Positions 49,401-58,400 of a stretch of DNA of 64,000 bases are shown here, in pieces. The stretch's first letter is position 1. Each line of letters opens with the position of its first letter. This DNA is from Tribonema minus. Its lineage: Eukaryota > Sar > Xanthophyceae > Tribonematales > Tribonemataceae. The notes below the pieces were generated by a model that was given only the letters and a program-made list of their open reading frames with translations, searched no databases and was not told the DNA's origin. Location: positions 62,001-126,000 of the forward strand of contig JAFCMP010000034.1 of NCBI GenBank assembly GCA_017506865.1, in the 5' to 3' direction. A program made the position numbers and the translations under genes.

Positions 49401-50330
49401 ACGTGGCACAACTGGCGCACTTTGCACGACTGGCACGCTACGTGGCACAACTGGCACACGCCGCGCCTTACCACTTGCACCCCGACGCGGCTGCGTCACA
49501 GGCGATTTATCTGAGGCTTCAGGGGCCCTCGCTGGTGCAGTATAGTATGTGGGAGCCACTAGCCTAGCTGATGGCTTGGAGCTCTGAGGCGTCGGAGCCG
49601 CCGGTGCTACTTCAGGCGCCGCAACTGGGACCCGTGCACCGCGCGTAACCGACGTCTTGGCCGGCTGACTGCGCGCGACCTTAGGTGGGGCCACCGCGGG
49701 CGCAACCAGTGCTGCAACTGGCACTGTGGACTTTGCAGGTGCTGGCGCCGCAGACTTCGCGGGCGCTGCCGGCACAGCTGGCGCGGCTACCGGCACAACT
49801 GGCGCGGTTGTTGCAGCTGCACGCGGTGTCTTGCGTGGGCTTTTCGTTGGTGCGAGTTTTTTCTCAACAGCTGCACGTGCAAAAGCTTCTTCGCCTTCTG
49901 CTACCTGGGCTTCGCTAAGCATAATGCCCATTGCTGCAAGCTGTTCTCTTTTCTGCCTCAAACGTAACTGCCTTGCCACTATGGCTTCGGCTTCTGAGCC
50001 GCCACCGCCGGGCTCGTCGCTGGACTCAGCGAAATTACGTATAAAAGGAGGTGCGGCACCAGTGACTACTGATTCTGTGGACCGTACCGAGGCAGACGTG
50101 TCGGGCGCGCTGGCACCGACCTGGCTGGGTTGTGCGGACGCTGCCGCGGGCCGGGGAGGGGGGCGTGACGGCTTGTCACCCGAGCTTGGTGCGGGGCGCG
50201 TAGCGGAGCGCTGACCGCCCTTGTTGCTCTTAGCAGCAGTGCTGCCAGCAGGCCTAGCACCGCCACTAACACCTCCGCTGCGGCTTGACCCACTCGTTGG
50301 CTTCTTGGAGCCATGGTCAGTCTTGACCAT
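40410..50330 (-). CDS. Retrotransposon polyprotein: Gag - C5 methyltransferase - protease - RT - RNase H - integrase
   Basis: A single frame of about 3,306 codons. Approximate residue positions: Pro/Ala-rich start 1-560; Gag core 575-770; zinc-finger-like C2/H-C knuckle 857-900; C5 cytosine methyltransferase 965-1270; aspartic protease 1535-1640 (DCGATVTIMG); reverse transcriptase 1960-2150 (RFCIDFRKLN, YIDDVLVYG); RNase H 2225-2350 (LYTDASKTATAGVL); integrase with HHCC finger ~2675-2725 and core 2745-2850 (NIDITEPG, CSDKGKVFLGN, PQTNGVAEHANG); chromodomain-like stretch ~3035-3085 (GKSHAWVSEDDML); and Tudor-like stretches after it (YWRIRYEDGEWEQM). The last two readings are inferences from local pattern only. 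The nested LINE tail forms the extreme 3' end of this frame. Confidence 0.93.
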   Translation of the reverse strand: MVKTDHGSKKPTSGSSRSGGVSGGARPAGSTAAKSNKGGQRSATRPAPSSGDKPSRPPPRPAAASAQPSQVGASAPDTSASVRSTESVVTGAAPPFIRNFAESSDEPGGGGSEAEAIVARQLRLRQKREQLAAMGIMLSEAQVAEGEEAFARAAVEKKLAPTKSPRKTPRAAATTAPVVPVAAPAVPAAPAKSAAPAPAKSTVPVAALVAPAVAPPKVARSQPAKTSVTRGARVPVAAPEVAPAAPTPQSSKPSARLVAPTYYTAPARAPEASDKSPVTQPRRGASGKARRVPVVPRSVPVVQSAPVVPRSAPVIPRKPVEQQAAERRRAVRQLLESSESSGDEGGVPFDPEGTDEAYDQWREGIEARIEAHKRAAKAAKTAATFAEIHERALYERLGELQLRVTRAPSESKNMVKNSLLPMARTFAAEQAEEVRKHNVALLEKRGHDFKASQFGELLTIGKHRKRSNSWHRFAFGTGDGEEAELWRMLREFENTPLVTEEARLAADTYPRSLVTHPFLNTDGHSDTSDDDAAGAAASPREDGAVAGVATSASALGESIRTAGAVEPSYSSVAMTARKPKVDLRGFGGTGVVIVTQVGRLEASIRAFERSCDTRGVPKSAYSEALLQSLTKSQYADLTSAVTNERTGMLETRAFSDLSYEQMVQCLTAAYDSTSARQIALQKYHELTRTSGTSPEVWGREVVAAAHDAGCADNQQIVRMKFVHELPLCCRQEVNGMYETWDLKNTAFPKVVATAQQKWQAAPFDERETRNVVSAMAAAHISTPPYSDTGKRPAKDGWSVVSNDHRYKKKNKLSAVRAVLAGLSANERRQLGVSDRAPQGKASSAGDNGGGGAKPQSNFKCLGCRVNQGDWDTLMRHKTTCPQCIAHRKRMAEKHRQGESHLQLSAALVGSDLPAASSASAISELPGAVRADARSAQVAEHATDAVYDVSLRAQMAAIEGGPEPPPRVIKHASICCGALGGAIAGGKLTSRAGFVTRTVLAVDKNVKAIEALHEVHPEVPTMTACMTDAKVVARLLDEKPDITTISPPCTDFSAEGKRVEGEAAECTVHAARLIVRAKLQVVLYENVPGVLVSRAFARAVRILKAAGYMLYIAKLKASEFEVPCRRQRVYIVIVPAGVASREALQRFGAVINTKRLHSRPTSVRSRLRCPERTFFLQPRSAQHPGVLDADGLLPSPVRRLPGRPTASYVAHAKDAGPVASARLLSLAEMAVLMTYYYELPASACSSDVRRYIADLFIPEMAFHLFVAIEASGLCTLPEQQVRLPRRSDSTLRHSVDCPPPSWLAGQSGSLVQAATAVHAAPTSSAHCSAAVARSIHAKAHDAGYAEVPIIPMRSAWEEPEVDLAVVQPGMADIVEVDDSDSGSDSEWDSQSVMSVCSSADDMDIDTEISAPPIAAAAARKKLGGGTDPRLAPGELKAALRRAGLDAQSLGILDHVPGVSKLDTAPPVSVAETIKNLTEEITKPREPVKLPHVDLAVGSPEPSSVERSKSEAPVEYIRPVAGVVPPGQMFVSASLRVQSNSQTPKELYVRAMVDCGATVTIMGKRIADKLPNSYVCTPQQGDYTEILLADGKTSLQISGVVNAWLRFKNKMFLHKFYVVNAPMDVLLGTDFFAPHGSVISYHGGSPAFFPGGLKGVAIRPMHDKNRTDNANARAAALASCKGNGSAESTEAPDKPQQCSARMAYNTVLAPSSETIVELTLLPKPKRVQPYEALLIPEETVTTEMMRGKGVKANITALTVNASGTIYATLSNTSMYPVYVRRNTYWGKVTPIKADDLLEVQTATQQALEAKLLVIAAKRHSENAKLVAELAASIGKTAKEVAQEVQRLADLNQRHNDQLENCTDAELEEILVKDGRLAPHLQGRGKDGVLLKRKALDMLKKHRNVFAKDPKNPRVTQHFEIDVDTQTAEPVADKARHWAFKEAEYIMKQIQMTAKRQQIEPSASAWASNPVLVVQGDKIRFCIDFRKLNAVTKRDSHGLGNMDDMMRAVQGARILSSLDLAAGYHQIPLAKTAKAKTAFRAPDGSLWHYKVAPFGLVNLPAQFTRLMHQVLGDALGSHALVYIDDVLVYGTDIEEHIEQLDDVLGRIGAAGMSVSRPKCQLFQAEVKFLGHIVGAAGTRPDPDKVKAMLDMSPPLKGGVPDKQLVQVVMGVFNYYRRYVPDFGAISEPIVALTKNKAAMVWGSAQERAFKRLKSAMCDSRIVMHPDFSLPFVLYTDASKTATAGVLTQFRPVSEVERATAGQPYAHTGRRRIAEGEEVREVVVGYFSKLNSEPDAKLGATAVECLAVVLALNHFRPYIWGNPVTVVTDAAALRWLLTLQDYNGKLLRWAMRIQEYDVTIQHRPGKRNANADAPSRLPQQAELDAERSTEPADEQWPDAVPSMDAPPSGVRFADEATRAHKVADVNSCRGYTADARYGPAFKFNEAVAISGAVAARLAALTAVELTQLLDRRLDDSTVEEAEVDEVEINTAYAEPVNKYTGSWEHSQAQRLLRQIACDRRRSISSKRAKCSVTTAQPAADSLEEGEIPEVEAAADADEADEPPDGEAVLGKRKKTLPRPEVVQLLKRVAEGDSPATPAMLSRAAFLEVQKADGFCQAVSKMLIEGDIPEGAELAAHVLAQREQYTIEEDGLLVHSSTSHPKRGMVLLQWVVPVVLRTLVMRLGHDDASAMHCGIGATHTRIFERYFWPGMGADIRTYVQSCMTCLERKRASSTQYRQWLAEPVRMWQRLNIDITEPGIQSTAGHRYVLTMVEARSGFVWLSAMHGQGTRDVTPHLMTVFLEIGALVEELCSDKGKVFLGNVVTDLCKAFKVKRIETSAYHPQTNGVAEHANGRAKKALASWVSAQQTNWHEGLELVQFVLRTTPRGETGLTPFFCVYGREASLPHDAFMHEDGSRKLDLHEEIEHKLDMLELADKVVSKALQVRAQKITKRNEAIKRAVKFAVGDYVMIRLPRQRDRSAALDARYVGPWQIEARTGESGLSFICRMMGRRVRHTTAHVENMKPFHMRPSAMLEPGVHAMLSPRQVEELADGEKLYRVLDRQAGPNGSWQYKWQSIDGKSHAWVSEDDMLQEVTPWTLDAFHALYELRNEGRLPAYAIRPTPKEDAGMRRESALQLYPIGTALVREHRTVVGGPITYVWGAVKNFVSPYWRIRYEDGEWEQMTRTQVKSAIQLAEAVRDKAKRLQAQSAPDSASSASPNSQVTRGLPSSQTSSEASSAQDSAQPQISLVRLPKLPSDFGSDFEGEVIWYHFPTGWSRGVLGEFYPARSQFTFDVLFINSRSGREKAQMIGI
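46515..47430 (-). other. C5 cytosine-DNA methyltransferase domain inside the polyprotein
   Basis: About 305 residues between Gag and protease show the ordered motifs of the family: motif I (SICCGALGGAIAGG), motif IV with the catalytic cysteine (SPPCTDFS), motif VI (YENVPG), motif VIII (CRRQRVYIV) and a motif X-like end (LLSLAEMAVLMTYYYELP). All catalytic residues I can check are present. The domain shares the reading frame with the retroviral parts. Whether it methylates the element, the host target or nothing is not visible here. Confidence 0.9.
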
Positions 50331-51040
50331 TTATGGTGTATCCTGCACACGATTCACGCGCATGAAGCTGAGTGCGACGACAAAACCATGATTTTAAATT
50401 GTCAGCGCACGAGCCGTCTATGCCCCGCACGCCTCTGCACGAGGTCTGATGCTACTAGGGCACTCTGAACTGCAAGCCAGCCAGTTTGACATAGCAGTTG
50501 TACAGATCGACCGCGTTGTCAATTCTGCAACACAATTGCGGCCGTACAATCATGAAGCAAAATTGCATCGCTTTGCTCTCAAGCTAGACTCCTCTCCCCC
50601 TTCTTTGCAAAAAGCTAGTCATATCAGCTTTAGAGCAAATTACTAAGGAAGAGCATGCGGTAGGGTTTTTATTCTAGTCATAGGCAACCGTTACAGCCAG
50701 AAAAGTGGCAGCGCATGCCCCTTTGTGCGTTTATTCTCGAGACTTCTCGAGTGCAACCACTTAACACTGTCTATGAAGACCCGTGCAGCACGCACTGCGT
50801 CGTTGACATCAAGGGGGCGGGTCACGACGTAGCGGTGCACCACTACGCCGCCCCGTCATAAGCATTCTAGTGCAGGAACCTAGCGTGATTAACGTTTAAC
50901 TCGCTTCCCACGGCTGTTCTTTACGTATTGCTTTACGTAATCTGGGTCCTCGAAAGGCTTTGACACGATTCGAGCAGTGATACATTGAACAGCGATCACC
51001 ACGCTGCTGCCCTTGCGAGCGGGGTTAGCACGAGGTAAGG
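50331..51040 (-). other. Leader of the LTR element (5' untranslated)
   Basis: About 0.7 kb between the primer-binding site and the polyprotein start. It has no recognisable coding region and includes a second polypurine-like string (rc of CCCCCTTCTTTGC, near 50598). Confidence 0.6.
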
Positions 51041-51057
51041 ACTGTCTTCGGGTGCCA
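51041..51057 (-). other. Primer-binding site
   Basis: On the element's sense strand TGGCACCCGAAGACAGT begins three bases after the 5' LTR. It starts with TGG, as expected for complementarity to a tRNA 3' CCA end. I cannot assign the tRNA. Confidence 0.75.
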
Positions 51058-51060
51058 AAT

Positions 51061-51473
51061 TGAAGCGGCTTACCTTGTGATGCTGTCATGAATGCAAACA
51101 AGCAAGCTGGAAGAGCAAAACAAGTAGACACGCTTCAGAGAACTCAAATGAAATGTTATGCGAAAGGAAACGCGATGCGCTTACCGGATATTTTATTCTG
51201 CTGCTGAGAGACGAAAGGCTTGGGGCTGGACGATGGCTGGCACAGCAAGGTTCGGGCTTGCTGCTTGCAGGGGAGGTTCTGATGCTGTGCATACTACTTT
51301 GATGTGCCCTTTGGCATGTGACCCAACTAGTTGCACCTGCCTTCAACTAAGGTCAGGCCAGCTCTCAATCACATGTCAAGGTCTACACCGACTACACAGG
51401 TCTACTGAGACCTGTGCCAACCTGTGAGGTGTAACTGCCTGTAACTGTCTGAATACACCCCCAAGCCGTATCA
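51061..51473 (-). repeat. 5' LTR (right copy)
   Basis: 413 bp, TG...CA, identical by eye to 37390-37802. CCTG follows at 51474-51477. Confidence 0.97.
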
Positions 51474-51477
51474 CCTG

Positions 51478-52498
51478 CGTCAGTGTGGTGAATGTATTGT
51501 GTGATCCTGACTCTGCATCACATGGTCACATTGAACGTCGAAAGATGATGCATTGCGGGTATTTGATGCAACGCAGTGCCGTACTACAGTACCTATACAT
51601 GGGCATCTGCAGCAACAGCTTACAGTAGGTGACCGAACACGGCAGAGACACAAGATGCAGCCATTTTGATGCAGTTCATCGCAGCTGCGCTCGATTCAGC
51701 TTTGTTTATTTATCAATAAATAACAAATGCAAGGCACACTCTCGCGCCCTGAGCAGGACGCAGAAGACTAAACCTGACAAGGAAGGCCACAGCATCTCGC
51801 CTGCACGACTGCAGCAGGAACCGCTCAAATACAACAACAAAACCTGCAAAACATCACGTGACACTGCTGAACATACCGCTGCCTACAACAGCAAGCAATA
51901 ATCACATCCGGCTGTCCATCGCAATGGAGAATTGCCAACTTCCAGGGAAGTCACTGCGCCGAAACTGCCAGTTGCGAGAGGGACTTGCATTTGGGCGCAA
52001 TGACAAGGACAGCGTCTCGCATGAACATACCTCTCACATTATACCTCCAGAAGCAATGCATCAGCAGCACGGCAGACAACACAAAGAGCCATGAAAGCCA
52101 TGGGGGGCTACGAGCACCAGGGTTCCTCAGGGTCCACACTTTAACATTCTCAGGTGACCGCAAGCAGTCATCCCGGGGTCGTCTGCAAAACGTACGGTTA
52201 CATAGAGCTCAGCGGATCTGGGCGGTACCCGCGCTCACGCTAGGAAACCCTTGGTGTCCTGCGCCGCACCGAAAAAATGGGGTTGCTGTTCACTGCCGCC
52301 AACGCGCATCTCGTGAGACTGCGCCTGTACTACTAGGGGGTGGTGGGGGGGGGGAGTGCACACCGAGAATTTAGCAGGCGGCTAAGGGCTCTGAGAGTTG
52401 AACGAAGACTACCCACACGCACGCACAGACAGAGAGAGAGAGAAGAGCGGAAAAGCGAAAACGGCAACCACTGGGACACCCATGAGACCTCCGTGCAG
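51478..52498. other. Intergenic, 3' flank of the carboxylase gene
   Basis: About 1 kb between the LTR element and the stop codon of the carboxylase. No gene was recognised. The first half is AT-rich for the window; a short GA repeat lies at about 52430-52443, probably in the carboxylase 3' UTR. Confidence 0.4.
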
Positions 52499-55400
52499 CT
52501 ACTCCTTCTTCTCAAACTCCATCATGACGGCGTCGACCTGGGGGGGGGGAGGGCGAGCGCGCGGGGACGAGGGAGAAGACATGGTCAGCTGCTATACGTT
52601 GAAGTTGAGCACAGCACAGCAAGAACTGCTGGTGAGGAATGGGCAGCAGGTGCTGCTGCCACCCGCTGATGCGTGATGAGAGCCTCAAGCCATGCTTCTA
52701 AAAACAAATGCCGAGACAGATGTGAAGTTGCAACCAAGAGCTGATGCCATGAGCCAAGCACAGCAATGCTCACCACTACCAAGTGCTGGTGCTGCGGGTG
52801 TCCCTACTGGGCAGCAAGCCACGGTGCGTATGCAGGAATCGCCCTGAGACCACAGCCGCTGTAATGCACAGCTTGCGACACGTTTCGGCGAAAGCACTGC
52901 TTTCAATCCGCTTACAACAATGGCACCCGAAGCACCCATTTCGCGCCCTACAAGCGACAATTACTCAACCATACAAAAGTAGAAGACGCCCTGTCGCCAC
53001 ACACAACAGCGACAGCGACATCGTGCGCGCAACGTTCCGCACCGCCGCCGCTACTCAGCGCACGCACCTTGAGCACGTCGCCGGCCTTGCACTTGACGCT
53101 CTTGACGACGGCGCGCGCCTCCGCCTTGAGCACGTTCTGCATCTTCATGGCCTCCACGACCGCGAGCTGCTGCCCCTCCTCTACCGTCTGCCCCTCCTTC
53201 ACGGCGACCGAGATGACGGCGCCGGGCATCGGGCAGCGCAGCGTGTTGGAGTGGTCCACGACCACGGGCGGCAGCAGGTGGCGCGAGAGCTCCTGCTCGT
53301 GCGGCGTGCGCACGATGACCGTCTGGTACGTGCCCATGAAGGCGACTTCGTAGCCCTCGCCCGTGGAGGAGCCGCCGAAGTACTGCAGCGCCTCCTTCTC
53401 GCCGTCCTGTGGGGGGGGGGGGGGGGGGGGGAGGGGCACGGGGGTAAGGGGAATTGGGGGGTGAGCACTGGTGCCGGAGCGGTGCAATCACAACGGCTAG
53501 GTGTGTTAAAGATGTGTTGCTCGGTGTTGTCGTCACGATGGGCACGGGGAGAGGGGGGGGGGGGATGAGCACTGACGCCGGAGCGTTGCAGTAACAATGG
53601 CTATGTGTGTTGTCGTTGCGTTGCTAGGTGTTGTCGTCACGATGGCTCGGTGTTGTCCTTGCGGTAGAGGGTTGCGGTGCAGGCGGCGTAATGGCACGTG
53701 AGTTTGCGCAAATGCTGTGACGTTATGGCGCGACTGCCGCCAAGAAAGCATGTCGCAAACCGCTGTGCGCGCAATCCAGTTGCAAGCACAACACCAGCCC
53801 CCCAGATTGCTGTGAGTTGCAGCGGGCTATGCCCACGTCCGTGCCAGTTCAGGAGAGAGCAGTGCGTTGCAGCTTCTTTCTCTTTGAACAGCCAGACATG
53901 AACATCATCTCTCAGGATATGCTGCATGCACGGCATAATGAAGGCTTACCAGGGTTCCCTGCAGAAGCACGCTCTCCACGGGCCAGTCAACGTTGCCGAC
54001 GGCCACCTTGGTCTTCTTGCCGTCGACCTCCACCTCAGCAGTGTCGGCGGAGGTGAAGTTCACCTGGGAAAATATCATGGCAGGGGCACCGGACGATGAG
54101 GATACCACGTAGATCCAGCCAGCAGATACTGAAGGTTTGCAACGATGATGCAAAAAAGCAAAGCTACCACATGCTTCAGGGTGAATACGCCGCAAGCAAG
54201 CAAATGTATGATAACAGCACTATGAAAACTACCACTCAAAGCTAGTCTTGCAGGAAGTAGGTACGCCCGAGAGTACTGTGCAGCCCGTCTCAGCAACTCA
54301 TGTGAAGGTCCGCAACAGCGCAGCGGCGCGCTAAAACACGCTGCAAACATAACCGGCAGACAGCAGCGAGGATGAGCGCACTGCGCAGTGCAGCAGCGCT
54401 CAGAAGGCGGCGATCCCCGGCCACTGAGCTCACCGAGTAGGGGGTGCCCTTGGGCCCGCCGAGCACGACGACGAGCTTGCTCGTGTCGGGCGGCGAGTTG
54501 TGCGAGATCTGGCCGTTGATGGAGCCGTCACGCGCGGTGCGCGCCTTGTGGATGAGCGCGGCGTACGTCACGAGGTGCGTGAGCTCCGGCGCCGTGAGCT
54601 GCACGCCCTGGAAGCCCTTGGGGTAGTTCTTGGGGATGAAGTTGGTCGAGTAGTGGCCGCTCGCAAACTCGGCGTTGCGGCACACGTCGCGCAGGAACGA
54701 GAGGTTGTGGCCGAGGCCCTTGACGACGTACGCGTCGAGCGCCATGCACATGTTGGCGAGCGACTCGCGCCGGTCCGCGCCGTACGTGATGAGCTTGGAG
54801 ATGAGCGGGTCGTAGAACATGTTGATGGCGGAGCCCTCGTCCACGCCCGTGTCGATGCGGATGGGGCGCTTGTAGGACTCCTCCGGGGAGTCGCCGTCGG
54901 GGATGAAGGCCGCGTGCGGCTCCTGGTACCTGGAGTTGCGAGTTGGGGGGGGGGCGGGGGGTAATGGAGGCATTGAGCAATGTCAGCCAAAGTCACGGGG
55001 GGGGGGGGGGGGGGGGGGCGGGGGGAGTAGAACCGGAGGTCACCGCACGAAAGGGAGTGCATCACCACATGCTTGCTTACACAGGCCCATGATCAATAGC
55101 ACAGGAGTTGCAATCCCAAGCGAACAGCAATACTCGCATGATACTTCCGGCGCTATGCAACTCCTCTCTCTCAGGCGAGAGGGCCGATGCCGATGCCCGA
55201 CAGACAGCCGACAATGCAAGCGCCCTCTGCAGTCAGTACCTGACGAGAGGTCCGACGCTCTCAGGCAAGGTGAGGCGATGCGCGACAGCTGACGGTGCAC
55301 GCACACACACTCTGCAGTCAGCACGCACCTGATGAGAGGCCCGGTGGAGGGCATGAAGTTTCGGAAGGGGTCCTCCGCGTACACGCGCGCCTCGATGGCG

Positions 55401-58400
55401 TGGCCCTTGAAGGGGACGTGGGGGCCGATCTTGAGCAGGCCCTCGCTGAGCTTGCGCCCCGCGGCGACGTTGAGCATCTCCTTGACCAGGTCCTGGCCGG
55501 TGATGAACTCGGTGACTGGGTGCTCCTGCGAAGATGATGGCGACAGGGCAGGCGAGATGTGAGGTGAAGTTACAAGTGTGAAGCGATGTTGGCTCTCTGA
55601 TGATGCAATTCACTTAGTACCTTCTGCACGGCGCACTGTCTACCAGATGGAACCGTTGTGCCGCACAAGAAACCCAATGGTCACAACAGACAGTTGCCTC
55701 GCAGAGGCACTGTGCACAATAAAACACACACACACATGCATTAACAAATCATTAAACATCAAAGCATTAACTCTAGTTCAGCGACTGTTTATTTGGAAGA
55801 AATGAACACTTTTTTAAAAGTACTCGAAAGTGGTTGATGATGCACGTCATATTCCTGAATAACTACGAAGACTTGCTCGTGCAGTAAAAACTGGAAAAGC
55901 TACTTGTAATGCGCGTCATTGAGGCAGCAACGTCCTGACGCATGCATTGAAAAGCGGTATGGTGCTACTTGCATGCTTGCAAATGCGAAAGAAACCATCA
56001 CTCACCACTTGGAGGCGGGTGTTCTGCAGACGCAGGGCCAACGTAGAGCAGGGGCAGAGGTAGAAGCAGCAAGGCAAAGGACCACACAGAGAGCAGAAGG
56101 AGAGGCAGTCAGCGCCGCGATGAGCACCAGCATACACGCCGCACGCAGCAGTTGCACCGACAACGCACTGCAGTGCTCTGACATTGGCGCATTGAGGGAG
56201 GACCGACAGGTGTGTGTATGCATACATACCCCCAGCACCGCCAGACACAAGCGGCGACAGACAGCGCTCAGCTCATTGGCGCTCACACAAGCCCACGTCA
56301 CGAGAGAACCGCAAACTTCAACAGCAGCAATTAGCGCTGTGACCGCGCAAACAGATGCAACAAACGGCTCACCAATTCCAGAAGATCAATCTTAACAGCA
56401 GCGGCTGCGTGACAAATCCTAACGACGTGCAGCGCGCGCGCGGCTCACCATTTCTAGGAAGTAGAAGGACTGGTCGTCGGCGCAGATGAACTCCACGGTG
56501 CCCGCCGACTGGTAGCCCACAGCCTTGCACAGCGCGATGGCCTGCCTCTGCATCTCCTTGCGCGTCTCGGGCGTGAGCAGGCACGAGGGGCTCTCCTCAA
56601 GCACCTGCACGATGTGCGCGGCGGCGCGGCGGGGCGCTGCGTGAGCGCTCGCGGTTGAGTTGGGCGCAAAGGGAGTGACTCGGGCGCAAAGGGGGGCTCG
56701 CAGAAATGACGCCGCAGTTGCATGGCGACTGCTTCACGAGCACCAAATCTGAGCGTGTGACTCATACGGTATGAGTGCCTGCGGAGCACGTACGGGATCA
56801 CGCAACGAGAACGCTGTGCACTGCCTCGGCGCGGCGCCAGCGAAGACGACGACGCGCTGTAACCTCCGTACGTAGCCTGTCACAGGCGCAGCGTAACCAG
56901 ATAGCAGCAGCGCTGGCGACGGCTGGGGGGCTGTGCGCCTCCATGTCACACCTGCACACACGCCACGCCGTACACCATGATTGCTGAGCTGTGCTGCGGC
57001 CGCAGCGCGTGCACGCACCTTCTGGTTGCGGCGCTGCACGGAGCACTCGCGCTCGGGGAAGGCGCACACGTTGCCGTGGCCGTCGGCGACGACCTGGATC
57101 TCAATGTGGTGGCCGTTGTCAATGTACTTCTCCACGAGCATGCGGTCGTCGTTGAACGCGTTCATGGCCTGCGCAGCGGACATGCGCGGCGGTATCGTCA
57201 GCGCTGCCCAGCTGTGTCGCATGCGTTTTGTGAACAAGGTGACGAGGCGGTCCGATCGCCACGCGAGAGCAAGCGGTCACTCGGTGTCTTTACATGTTGC
57301 TCCCATACATGTGCAAGAGCATTGTGGGGGGCGCTACATCGCTGCGCAGACGATAATGCACTCGTGTGGCGTCAGGGGCACAGGACGCGCTCTCTTTGAG
57401 GTCGCTTCTGGAAGCCTCGGCGACGGACAGCACGCACAACCCCTTCTACCCTCATTGCAAGCACGTGCTCGGGCATGAGGCTGGTGTGTATTGCGCTTGC
57501 ATGCGATGGCATACACTGACCAAGCGCGCACACCACTGTGCCTGCAGGCAATGACCAATATGGTCACGACGCCTCACCTCCTGCTTGCTGAGCATGAAGC
57601 CAGATGAGACGTCCGCGTCGTTGCGCGCGATCCGCATGCCCTTGCCGCCGCCGCCAGCACTGCACGTGGAAGCGGCGTCGACGGTGAGCAGAGTCCAACA
57701 GTGGTCACACTCAGCAACACATGTCATAGCCGCACGCAATGGACGACGACAACCACATTGTGATTGTTGCAACGAGAGAGCGCAGCACGTGTACGAGGGT
57801 CGATGCAGCATTGTAATGAGCCATAAATGCAAATTCAGAATTGATGCACCGAGCAATCTACTTCATAAGATGGCAAATCTGACCATGCCGCCCTTATTGT
57901 TTAGTCATGCGCATAAAACAGCGGTGCACAAGGCCATTTGAATGACCGGCGCTGCTCACTCACCTGGCCTTCATCATGACTGGATAGCCTATCTCGCGTG
58001 CAATCTTGATGGCGTGGTCGGTGTCTTCGATGACGCCCTTGTAACCGGGGATGGTGTTCACCTTTGCGTCGCTCGCAATCTTCTTAGACATTAGCTGCAG
58101 TGCAGAGGCCCAGCGCACAAAGTTCACGACTTGGTCACGTACTATTGACAGCGGCGATGCATTGCAGGCGCACAGACAGCACAGCCTATCGACACTGCCA
58201 AAGCGCTGTAGCACCGACTTTGGTCACGTGTTGTTGACACAGGTGATGCCTTGCAAGCGTACAGACAGCAACGCCCATGAGCTATGACCCTGATAAAGTG
58301 CTGTAGCACTGACCTTGTCACCCATCGCCTGAATAGCCGATGAAGGAGGGCCGATGAAAGCTACGCCCGCCTGCGCTCCGCGCCCGATGCACAGGCACAG

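Larger units (their letters stand above)
37390..51473 (-). mobile_element. Ty3/gypsy LTR retrotransposon carrying a cytosine methyltransferase; looks whole, with a nested LINE
   Basis: The 14.1-kb element is bounded by two 413-bp LTRs that look identical, flanked by CCTG duplications. It lies on the minus strand, so the right LTR is the 5' one. Parts in order: 5' LTR, primer-binding site, ~0.7-kb leader, one long polyprotein frame (Gag, methyltransferase, protease, reverse transcriptase, RNase H, integrase, chromatin-reader-like tail), polypurine tract, 3' LTR. The RT-RNaseH-integrase order places it in Ty3/gypsy. A 2.27-kb 5'-truncated LINE is inserted near the 3' end of the coding region. 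Without it the element is about 11.8 kb, long for the family. LTR identity implies a very recent insertion. Confidence 0.95.
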
